From Chitinophaga pinensis (lineage in GTDB: Bacteria; Bacteroidota; Bacteroidia; NS11-12g; UBA955), in the NCBI GenBank assembly GCA_945865625.1, contig CAMBFD010000008.1, positions 1 through 51,025 on the forward strand: a DNA stretch of 51,025 bases. Reading direction: 5' to 3'. The stretch's first letter is position 1; every line of letters begins with the position of its first letter. The translations under genes were made by a program, and so were the position numbers. Below are positions 14,785 to 22,800 of this stretch, piece after piece. Under the pieces are notes generated by a model. The model did not search any database. It worked only from the letters and a program-made list of their open reading frames with translations, and was not told where the DNA came from.

Positions 14785-15664
14785 TGGTATACCTCCCTTC
14801 TTTCTGTAGTTCGTTTTTACGCTTCAAAAACACATCGTAGTTTTCTTGGGAGTGGTCTATTTTACCCCACAGTACCACCAGTTCTTCTAGGTGTTTGACT
14901 TCTGCAACCATTTCCTCTACTGAAGGAGCGGTAACTTCAAACCTAGGCTCTCTTTCGATTCTTTCAGCTACCTCGGTAGATTGGATTCTGACTCCATTAC
15001 ACCATTCCACAATCTTTTCACCTGTTTGCTCGGTGATTTTGAACGGAATGCTGGCTGAGAATAGTTGAGTGCGGTCTTTTGAGCATGTGGCGTTGTGATT
15101 GATGTCAACATCCATAACAATTGTGAACTCGTAATCCATCCCATCTTTGGTGACAGACTTCAAACCCACTTTCTCGGGAGTCATTTTACCGTTTTTGTCG
15201 CTTAGTACATAGTCTTGTTTGGTTCTAAAGGTAACAATGATGTGACAATCGCTCTGAAGAATCTTCTGAACAAGGGAATTGTGTCTAGGGGTTACTTTGC
15301 TCCAATTGGTAAAGGAGTTGCCTACCATCCCTGCATGGATTTCCAGAATTCCACCTTCGCCATCCCATTCATGAGACAGTGAATCGATAACAATAACCTT
15401 CACACCAGATTGTTCGCATAGTTCAATCGCTTGAATGTAGCTCTCAGGCGTAAATGGCTTACCAATGGAAAGAACATTGTAGTTCCCCAAATGGGCGTAG
15501 AGGTCAGCAGAATGGCTCTCTGTGTCGATGACGCAGATGTCACTCCATTGATTTGTGAGTCCTTTTGCAAGTAGTAAAGAAGAATAGGTCTTCCCGCTAC
15601 CACTGCAACCTTGAATGGCCAGTTTGATTTTGGCTCTCTTTCGTTGTGCTTGTGTGATTTTCAT
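14771..15664 (-). CDS. AAA family (RecA-like) ATPase of the element
   Basis: 297 residues. The Walker A motif GCSGSGKT is at 19-26, the switch-like VIDTESHSADLY follows near 45, and Walker B is KVIVIDSLSHEWDG near 90. A sensor-like TFRTKQDYVL is near 150. This layout fits the AAA_24-type RecA fold seen in phages and Bacteroidota elements. It is the first gene of the minus-strand module and is preceded by a 380-bp leader conserved in both element copies. The matching 5' end at 1-151 shows that this gene is a stable part of the element. Confidence 0.85.
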   Translation of the reverse strand: MKITQAQRKRAKIKLAIQGCSGSGKTYSSLLLAKGLTNQWSDICVIDTESHSADLYAHLGNYNVLSIGKPFTPESYIQAIELCEQSGVKVIVIDSLSHEWDGEGGILEIHAGMVGNSFTNWSKVTPRHNSLVQKILQSDCHIIVTFRTKQDYVLSDKNGKMTPEKVGLKSVTKDGMDYEFTIVMDVDINHNATCSKDRTQLFSASIPFKITEQTGEKIVEWCNGVRIQSTEVAERIEREPRFEVTAPSVEEMVAEVKHLEELVVLWGKIDHSQENYDVFLKRKNELQKEGRYTNGQS

Positions 15665-16044
15665 AATTTTTTATGTTAGCAGTAGCAGAAAGAAAAAAGG
15701 AAACCAATTTAGTAGGACTAATCAGTTAGGTTATGAAATCCAATTTAACTGTATATCTATATTAACTCGAAATGTTACAATGTAGGGGAGTGGTCGGTTT
15801 CCCCTAGAGAGATAGGGGGTGTCAATTAGACTACCCCCACAGTCATTTGTATAGGAAATGATGGTGAGGGTTGGAAATTTTGGTAGAATTAGGTCCCAAA
15901 GTGCGAACTGAACTGCGAACTGAAAGGTGATTTTTGGGGTATAATTTGGGAAATTATAACATTTTAGGTTAAATTTGAAAAAGCACTTTTTTTACAAATT
16001 TGCCTAATGTTCTACTTCATTAACCATTGAAAACACTGGTAAAG
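15665..16044 (-). other. Conserved 380-bp non-coding leader/end of the element
   Basis: No gene on either strand. In this copy TAGGGGA (15781-15787) can pair with TCCCCTA about ten bases on, and the GGGGGT near 15824 can pair with ACCCCC near 15834; the second pairing is also possible in copy A, the first is not. Near the end lie the paired tgcgaactga strings. It may hold the ATPase promoter, recombinase sites, a transfer origin or a small RNA; the sequence does not decide between these. Confidence 0.5.
15901..15925 (+). repeat. Two direct copies of tgcgaactgaa at the right element end
   Basis: gtgcgaactgaa (15901-15912) and tgcgaactgaaa (15914-15925), repeated at 13-base spacing. Counterpart of 388-409 in the other element, and of the single copy before the integrase. 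Confidence 0.45.
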
Positions 16045-16050
16045 TCAATA

Positions 16051-16078
16051 AAAAAGCCCCTCATTGCTGAGAGGCTTT
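16051..16078 (-). terminator. Terminator of the anticodon-CAU tRNA
   Basis: AAAGCC and GGCTTT plus CTCA and TGAG form a ten-pair stem with one C-A mismatch and a four-base loop, with an A run on the plus side giving a U tract in the minus-strand transcript. Its layout parallels the terminator at 537-566, but the sequence differs. Confidence 0.7.
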
Positions 16079-16081
16079 CTG

Positions 16082-16155
16082 TGGGCCCACTTGGAATCGA
16101 ACCAAGCACCTACTGATTATGAGTCAGTTGCTCTAACCGAATGAGCTATAGGCCC
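16082..16155 (-). tRNA. tRNA with anticodon CAU (Met elongator or Ile2)
   Basis: A complete 74-nt cloverleaf on the minus strand: acceptor GGGCCTA with TGGGCCC (one G-U pair) and discriminator A. The D arm is GCTC/GAGC, the anticodon stem CTGA/TCAG has loop CTCATAA, and the T arm is CTTGG-TTCGATT-CCAAG. CCA is not encoded. Whether it is methionine or a lysidine-modified isoleucine tRNA cannot be told from the anticodon. It is intact, unlike the tRNA-Asn at the other element border. Confidence 0.9.
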
Positions 16156-16220
16156 GATTTGAGGGTGCAAATATACAAAATTCAATCAAATATTGCAATT
16201 CAACGCGTATGCTTAACACC

Positions 16221-16964
16221 TCACATAAAATCCAACACACAATTCACCCCGTATTTGGCGTGCTTTCTTATTGATATTCCCACCTCGATATATCCCTCAG
16301 AAAGACAAATATAACGGTGACCTAAACTCGGCACACCATCGTCGATCAGGAGCTGTAAAACAATTGAAAGCCCACTTCCACAACCATAGGAAATACACTC
16401 TCCCATGAAATACGAATCGCACTTTTTCTTGGTTTTCCGATTCACACTCCTGGTATGTCCAACAAAACCCAACTCCCCAGATACAATTGCGTGGCAATCG
16501 GCAGATGCATATAACTTTCTATCTGGCAACAATGTACCCATTGGTTTTAGCGACATCATTTTTTCAACCAAACTGTTTTCATAAGAATTATTCTTATCCC
16601 AATTGGGAATCACAAACTTCTCACAGAATTCCTTTGGCCTAGTTCTGGCAAAATTCAAGTAGTTATAAACGTCTTTTTCTATATCTGTGGCAAACACGCA
16701 TTTCGCGATTACGAGTGAATCTGCTTTAAATTTCAAATAAGGCACTTTGCTTTTATCGTTTGCCACTTTCACCATCAAGAGTTGCTTTGCCTGACCCAAC
16801 GAATCCCTCAATAACTTATGCTGTTTCTTAAAATTAGCAACCTCATTTTTCAAGGTTGAATTTTGATCCTTCAACTGCTCCAATTCATTTCGCTTTTGCG
16901 TCACCATTTCCTGGCTCACGCAACCTGTTAAAATCAATATAACCAAACCAAAATATTTACCCAT
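16221..16964 (-). CDS. CAP/SCP-domain lipoprotein with a coiled-coil stalk
   Basis: 247 residues. The signal peptide ends at lipobox LTGC (Cys15), followed by a coiled coil (about 22-70: ELEQLKDQNSTLKNEVANFK). Then comes a CAP domain starting YNYLNFARTRPKEF (about 100) and containing LYASADCHA, the GECISYG block and SLGHRYICLSEGYIEVGI with the late-domain histidine. CAP proteins have varied extracellular roles, and the enzymatic function in bacteria is not known. Its neighbour upstream, four bases away, is another small lipoprotein, so the two likely form an operon. Confidence 0.8.
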   Translation of the reverse strand: MGKYFGLVILILTGCVSQEMVTQKRNELEQLKDQNSTLKNEVANFKKQHKLLRDSLGQAKQLLMVKVANDKSKVPYLKFKADSLVIAKCVFATDIEKDVYNYLNFARTRPKEFCEKFVIPNWDKNNSYENSLVEKMMSLKPMGTLLPDRKLYASADCHAIVSGELGFVGHTRSVNRKTKKKCDSYFMGECISYGCGSGLSIVLQLLIDDGVPSLGHRYICLSEGYIEVGISIRKHAKYGVNCVLDFM

Positions 16965-16968
16965 GATT

Positions 16969-17190
16969 TTATAATTTAGGATTTAACAAACGCTTATAAT
17001 AAGCAAGACTATCACTAATAACTTTATTCTTATTATTTTCTTGATGCCATTTTTTGATGATGCTGAGCGACTTTTTCTTCTCAGCCAAAATATCGGCATC
17101 TAGCCCTTTCACTTCATAATAATTTTGAATGCCGCAAGAAGTGCAATTCAATGAAATCAAGATCAATATTAAAGGGAAAAGCTTTCGCAT
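16969..17190 (-). CDS. Small lipoprotein
   Basis: 73 residues with a lipoprotein signal ending CTSC (Cys19). The mature part is charged and helical (AEKKKSLSIIKKWHQEN). It is four bases upstream of the CAP lipoprotein gene. A TACTTTCG box lies 12 bases before the start codon (17203-17210, minus strand), a variant of the -7 consensus. No family is recognised. Confidence 0.6.
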   Translation of the reverse strand: MRKLFPLILILISLNCTSCGIQNYYEVKGLDADILAEKKKSLSIIKKWHQENNKNKVISDSLAYYKRLLNPKL

Positions 17191-17373
17191 ATAATTTCAT
17201 AACGAAAGTAACCTATCATTTATTGTAAAAAAAATAGAGTCGCTATTTTCATAACAACTCTACGCTTTTTATTCACAGAAGTTTCCGTCGACTTAAATAG
17301 GTTAACGTTTCACACATTTCATGGTCATACCATTCATGGTTAGACGCAAAATCAATCTGAAAAGTTACAAACC

Positions 17374-17402
17374 ACAAAAAAAGAGTGGCATAAACCACTC
17401 TT
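17374..17402 (-). terminator. Terminator of the downstream barrel paralogue
   Basis: AAGAGTGG and CCACTCTT (17381-17388, 17395-17402) pair around cataaa, followed by a U tract on the minus strand. Almost identical to the terminator at 18173-18200, so it was duplicated together with the gene. Confidence 0.85.
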
Positions 17403-17425
17403 ATAAAATATCATATCTGCTTTCT

Positions 17426-18100
17426 TTAAAAGAAATAGTTGATTCCAAAAGTGAAGGAACCTGCAGTAATGGGATTGATTTCGAATCCGGACTTCTGAGT
17501 TTGAAATATAACTTCACCGTCTTGAGTTAATTTATTTAAGCTGTAGTTGTATCCACCCAAATTTCCAATTGAAATATCTAGACCAAAATGCTTATTGACC
17601 ATATACGTAAAACCACCTCCAACACCTAAAACCAATGCTAAACTCTCAATTTTGCCCGAACTTGATAAATTGCCATTGCTATATTGTGAGAATTTTCCAG
17701 AATTAGGAAGAAAGCTAAATCCAGGATTTGCAAAAAATCTGAATCGATTTTCACTTTGTGCATACACTCTTGAGCCTAAATAAAATCCAATTCCAGATAA
17801 ATTAATTCTTTGAATATCACCAGGTTCAATAATTTCATTTTCAGCGCTATATGAAATTAAAGACAAATCTAAACTTAAATTATTTCTAACAAAATATCCT
17901 CCACCAATGGCAAATAGATTACTCTTATCAATTGTTGTCTTTGTTGAATATAGTCCTGTATATTTAAACTCTTCATTATAAGTATTTTGAATTGTAAGCC
18001 CTATTAATTTACGACCTACTTCAAATTGCGATGATGCTTTTGTTGTTAAGCACAACAATAACAATAGAACTAATTGTTCTTTTACTTTATTAAACCTCAT
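17426..18100 (-). CDS. Outer-membrane beta-barrel protein, tandem paralogue 2
   Basis: 224 residues. A signal peptide (hydrophobic about 10-22, cleavage near SSQ) is followed by an OmpW/OmpA-like small barrel with alternating aromatic strands. Characteristic blocks are GSRVYAQSENRFRFFANPGFSF and a C-terminal FGINYFF ending in aromatic Phe, as outer-membrane proteins do. It is a clear paralogue of the next gene upstream (18231-18905), sharing block order and the same end. Function is unknown; it is predicted to be in the outer membrane. Confidence 0.8.
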   Translation of the reverse strand: MRFNKVKEQLVLLLLLCLTTKASSQFEVGRKLIGLTIQNTYNEEFKYTGLYSTKTTIDKSNLFAIGGGYFVRNNLSLDLSLISYSAENEIIEPGDIQRINLSGIGFYLGSRVYAQSENRFRFFANPGFSFLPNSGKFSQYSNGNLSSSGKIESLALVLGVGGGFTYMVNKHFGLDISIGNLGGYNYSLNKLTQDGEVIFQTQKSGFEINPITAGSFTFGINYFF

Positions 18101-18172
18101 TTTACAACATTATATATTTAATTCGAATTAATTAAATTAATCTATAATATTCAACTAATAAATTATCCACCA

Positions 18173-18200
18173 CAAAAAAAGAGTGGCATAAACCACTCTT
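18173..18200 (-). terminator. Terminator of the upstream barrel paralogue
   Basis: The same AAGAGTGG/CCACTCTT stem (18179-18186, 18193-18200) with loop cataaa and U tract as at 17374-17402. Confidence 0.85.
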
Positions 18201-18230
18201 TTAAATTCATATGGATTGAATATATTTATT

Positions 18231-18905
18231 TTAAAAGAAATAGTTGATTCCAAAAGTGAAGGTTCCTAAATCCAAAGGAGTAAGTGTAAAATCAAGAGAC
18301 TTTTGCGTATCCGGGTCTGCGATACCCTCAGTTTTAACCTCCATACTTGAAGATGTTACTGCGGCCAAATTTCCAATTCCCAAATCCAATCCCCAATTTT
18401 TACTCAACATGTAAGTGAATCCGCCACCAACCATCAAACCCATATTCGTTGATTTCATGGTTTGTTTTGGACCTGGTGTGCTTGACAAATCTTCTTTTTC
18501 ACCCGAAATCGACATGAGCCCAATTTGAGGATTTGCATAAAACCTTAACTTATGGTCATTGTTTGCATAGATTCTTGAACCAACCATCAAACCAAAACCT
18601 GAGGTTGTTGTTTTTGATTTTCCACCCCAAGCAGATTCATCTTCAATTGAAGAATTCAAAATTGCAATTCCAATACCCAAAGAAATATTGTTGTTGAAAA
18701 AATAATTAAACTGAGGACTTAATTGCATATTTGTACTTTTTCTAGTGTTGTTCGAAGTGGAACCAACAGAAACATCTTCCTCTGAGTTATAAGACATGTT
18801 TAATCCAATCATTTTTCTTCCTGCTTCAAATTGAGCATTTAATTTAACACTTGAACTGATCATAAATGTTAACATTGCCACGATCATTAAATTTTTCTTT
18901 TTCAT
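18231..18905 (-). CDS. Outer-membrane beta-barrel protein, tandem paralogue 1
   Basis: 224 residues, with a signal peptide MKKKNLMIVAMLTFM... cleaved near NAQ. Shared with the downstream paralogue are FEAGRKMIGL, GSRIYANNDHKLRFYANPQIG, GGGFTYMLSKNWGLDLGIGNL and the identical C-terminal GTFTFGINYFF pattern. Both genes have the same length and their own copy of the same terminator, so the unit duplicated was gene plus terminator. Predicted outer membrane; function unknown. Confidence 0.8.
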   Translation of the reverse strand: MKKKNLMIVAMLTFMISSSVKLNAQFEAGRKMIGLNMSYNSEEDVSVGSTSNNTRKSTNMQLSPQFNYFFNNNISLGIGIAILNSSIEDESAWGGKSKTTTSGFGLMVGSRIYANNDHKLRFYANPQIGLMSISGEKEDLSSTPGPKQTMKSTNMGLMVGGGFTYMLSKNWGLDLGIGNLAAVTSSSMEVKTEGIADPDTQKSLDFTLTPLDLGTFTFGINYFF

Positions 18906-19113
18906 ATTTTTCTTAATTTGTTTTTTGCAATTTATTACAATTTTTTAATAAATCGATTACGGAATAATCATAAAAACGGAAAAAAGATTTGCAATTTTCG
19001 CAAAAAACAACATTGCTTCACTTATTTTTCACTCTCAGAGCTTATTGTCCCTCAAAAAAATGAATTCATCGAATTTAAACTCACCAAAAAAACTTCTCGG
19101 TAAATGGTTTGTT

Positions 19114-19121
19114 TATCTTTG
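19114..19121 (+). promoter_or_regulatory. TATCTTTG -7 promoter box, four bases from the start codon
   Basis: Exact TAnnTTTG match, four bases before the ATG at 19126, the same layout as at 10902-10909. It supports the start used for the nitroreductase and implies a nearly leaderless transcript. Confidence 0.55.
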
Positions 19122-19125
19122 TAAC

Positions 19126-19758
19126 ATGGAAGCTATCCAACACTTAAAATGGCGTTATGCCACCAAAAAATACACCGGACAACAAATTCAAGATGATCAT
19201 TTAGACACCATTTTAGAGTCTATTCGTTTGTCGCCAACTTCATTAGGACTTCAATCTTTCAAAGTATTTGTGGTTGGAAACAATGCCGAATTGAGAGCGC
19301 AAATGCTGCCAATTGCATACAATCAGACACAAATTACAGACGCTTCTCACTTACTCATTTTTGCCGCTTTCAACCATGTGAACCAAAATTATATAGAAAG
19401 TTACTTAAACAATATTGCCGCAACCCGCCAGGTTCCAATTGAATCATTAAGTGGTTTCAAAAAGAGTATCGAAGGATTTACTTCAAGTAAAGACGAAATC
19501 CAAACGGCCGAGTGGGCTTCACGCCAATGTTACATTGCCCTTGGAATTGCCATGGCAACAGCGGCAATGTTAAAAGTAGATACAACGCCAATGGAAGGTT
19601 TTAATCATGAGGGACTTGACACAGTTTTAGGCCTAAAAGCACTGGGATTAACAAGCGCAGTGATTCTTGCTGTGGGTCACCGCGATCCAGAAAACGACAA
19701 ATTGGCAAATGCCGCCAAAGTTCGCAAACCGAGCGAAGAAATGTTTGAGTTTATTTAA
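19126..19758 (+). CDS. NAD(P)H-dependent oxidoreductase, nitroreductase family
   Basis: 210 residues of the FMN-binding NfsB-like fold, reducing nitroaromatics or quinones with NAD(P)H. The start MEAIQHLKWRYATKKYT is typical of the family, and SIRLSPTSLGLQSFKVFVV carries the FMN-contacting loop. Also seen are ARQCYIALGIAM-like and GLDTVLGLKALGLTSAVILAVGHRD near the end. An earlier in-frame ATG (19045) would add 27 residues with no family match and would place the promoter box inside the gene, so it is not used. The gene is single, without operon partners. Confidence 0.9.
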   Translation: MEAIQHLKWRYATKKYTGQQIQDDHLDTILESIRLSPTSLGLQSFKVFVVGNNAELRAQMLPIAYNQTQITDASHLLIFAAFNHVNQNYIESYLNNIAATRQVPIESLSGFKKSIEGFTSSKDEIQTAEWASRQCYIALGIAMATAAMLKVDTTPMEGFNHEGLDTVLGLKALGLTSAVILAVGHRDPENDKLANAAKVRKPSEEMFEFI

Positions 19759-19880
19759 CACTTACATCACACTTAAGTTACATCAGCGCTTTATTTTAAG
19801 CTTTTAATATTGTTAAGTTAACACAAAGGTTAAGGCTTCTTTAAATCGAATCGTTCATTTTGCATTGATATCAAAAGCAA

Positions 19881-22800
19881 ATGAAAAAACATTTAAAGTT
19901 ACTCTTAATCCTTTGCCTAGGACTCCTAGCTCAAGGTAAATTAACGGCACAAAACCCTGGGCTGGTTATCTCAGAAGTTTTTGTAAATCCCACTGGAACA
20001 GATTCTTGCAAAGAATTTGTAGAATTGGTTGCCACAACTGCCATAAATTTTAGCAACACACCTTACACGGTTATTGTTGCAAACAATGGCACCGCCACTG
20101 TGCGCGGTTGGAAAGAGGGAAAAGCCATAACATATGCCTTCGAAATAAACTCTGGATCAGTAAAATCTGGTGACATTGTTTATGTTGGTGGTTCATGTAT
20201 GAAAATTAACGGTTTAAAAATAAAAACCATCAACAACATGACAACCGCCGGCGATGGTGGTATCGGAAACATCAATAGCTCCGGTGTTTTTGGAAATGGT
20301 GGAACTAGCGCAGACGCTGTTGCAGTTTTTGCGAAAAGTGTTTCTACGATTGACTCAACTTCAGTTCCAGTAGATGCAATTTTTTACGGAACAGCTTTTG
20401 GTACCGCAATCAATGCTGCAGGTGCTGCAGGGTATCAATTGCCAGTGAACGACTTGTACAATGGTGGTAAATTAAGTTCAACGTCTTATTTTACAGGTGA
20501 TCCAGGCGCCAATTACATTGTTGCAACAGGAAAGTTCAATACCGTATCAAATAGTTTTAAAACGGCTCGTACACATACTGTGACTTCAACTACAGCTTCA
20601 GACGGAACCACCTCAATTACGTTTGAAGGTGCTGCAGATACCACTGCTCCGGTAGCTTCATTTGTCCCTCAAAATAATGATACCGCAGTTTTTTCAAACG
20701 CATCATTGAAAATTTCGTTCTCTGAAAAAGCATTTTTGCCAGGTTCGGTAGCGTTAAATCAAACAAATATTGATACTTGTGTATTTCTACGTTTGGCAAC
20801 AGGTACCAATGTAAGTTTCGATGCATCTGTTTCTAATAACGTCATCACACTTACACCAACAATAGAATTATCGAAAAACACAGCTTACACGTTTGGAATC
20901 ATTTCAGGCAAATTAGCAGATAGCATTGGCAATAAAATCACAACAAATTTATCAGTAAACTTCAAAACGTTACCTGAACAAACGGCTTTTAAACCTGCCG
21001 ATATTTCAGTCATTGCCTACAGAATGAATGCGTTAACAACCGATGACGAATTTGATTTTGTAACTTTTGTAGACATTTTACCATTTACAAGAATTCAATT
21101 TACAGATGCAAAATTCACTACAAATTCTCTAGCGCAATGTTCTGGTGGATTAACATGGATTGCACCATCTACGGGTGTAGCTGCAGGTAGTATTGTTCAA
21201 ATTAAGAACGATTTACCTTCTACCAACATTGGAACCGTAACAGGAGCTAAATTTGGATTAAGCAGCGGTGGCGATCAGGTGATTGTTTACACGGGTACAA
21301 ACACAAACCCTAATTACATTACAGCATTTAGCTCGAACAATTGGTTAACTTCGAATACGCTTTGCTCTGGTAGCACTTCAATGTTGCCAAGTACACTGAG
21401 CAATGCCGTGAATGCAATTCAACATTCAGGAACAAAAGGAAATGTGTCTGGAAATACAGCAAATGCTTATTATACCGGACCAACTACAGGCACTGTAGCG
21501 CAATTGAAATTACTGATTCACGACACAGCAAATTGGAATGGATCGGCTTCAGGAACTGCAGCACAAACCTTCCCTAATTGGATTTTCCCAGGATCTCCAA
21601 CCGTTGTAAAAGCTGAAGTATTGTCAGCGAAATCAATTCGTGTGATTTTCAGTAGGGACATGGACTCTGCAAGTGTAACTAGCCTTTCGTCTTATACAGG
21701 AATTTCAGGTTTGAATTCAATTAGTGTAACTAAAAATGGATCTTTAGCCGATTCAGTTACATTAAATTATAGCACGGCATTTCAGAACAACACCGCTTAT
21801 TCATTAACTGTTTCAAATGTTACAGATAAGGAAAATCGCAAATTGTTCACGCCATTTATTTATAATTTCAATTTTAACACATCAATCACCTTCGATACAC
21901 GTTTTGTAACTGTAACCGAAGGAACAAAAACAATCTCAGTTAATTTGTCGGTGAAATTCCCAAGCTCGGGTTCTTTTACCATAGACGCAATGCCAAACTC
22001 TTGGAATACAGCATCTTCAAATGATATTAACTTATCGAGCAGTTCATATAATTTCGATGAAACAACATCGAAAATTACCGTAACATTGAATATCACCGAC
22101 GATACCGAAGCGGAGCAAGATGAATACTTTGTTATTGGAATAAAGAACATCAATGGCTTTACGGTTACCGGAAATGATTTCTTTACAGTTTACATTAAAG
22201 ATAACGACAGATTGGCTCCAATACCAAGCAAATCTATTGAATTAAACTATCTTAATAGTTATGATCCAAATCCAGCTGCAGGGAGCACTTGCGAAATTTC
22301 AGCATACGACTCTGCATCAAAAAGATTGTTTATGACAAGCGCAATTCAAAAAAGAATGGATATTGCCGACATTTCTAATCCTTTGAGTATTCAGTTGATT
22401 AAATCAATAGACATGGCACCTTACGGTGGCATCACCAGTATTGCAATTAAAAACGGACTTGTAGCGGTTTCATCACCTGATTCAATTGAGCAAAATCCGG
22501 GTAAAGTAATATTTTTCAATACAAACGGTGATTTCGTCAGCAAAGTTACTGTTGGTGCATTACCTGATCACGTTGGATTTAGCCCGAATGGAAAATTCGT
22601 AGTAACCGCCGATGAAGGGCAACCTAATTTAAGTTACTCCAATGATCCAGAAGGTTCAGTGACCATGATTGATATTTCTAATGGTGCGCAAAATTTAACA
22701 CAATCGAATGTAACTGTGATTGATTTCAAAAGTTTTAATTCAAATGAAAGTACATTATTGGCATCTGGGGTTCGCAAATTATTTAAAGCAAGCACATTGT

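Larger units (their letters stand above)
15514..16044. repeat. Direct repeat, copy B: conserved right end of the complete element
   Basis: Partner of positions 1-530. It covers the first 50 codons of the ATPase gene and the whole non-coding leader, and ends at actggtaaag just before the terminator of the next tRNA. Both copies end at the same point relative to a tRNA terminator, which places the right element boundary there. Confidence 0.9.

Noticed and set aside
1-16044. Element ends as an insertion sequence or composite transposon
   Set aside because: No transposase and no terminal inverted repeats are seen; the ends are direct repeats and the enzyme is a tyrosine recombinase.
19045-19125. 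Extended N terminus of the nitroreductase
   Set aside because: The 27 extra residues have no family counterpart and contain the TATCTTTG promoter box; the ATG at 19126 fits the family start.
20617-20826. Antisense reading frames inside the large T9SS cargo gene and other long genes
   Set aside because: They are shadows of strongly supported genes, without signal peptides, promoters or family features.
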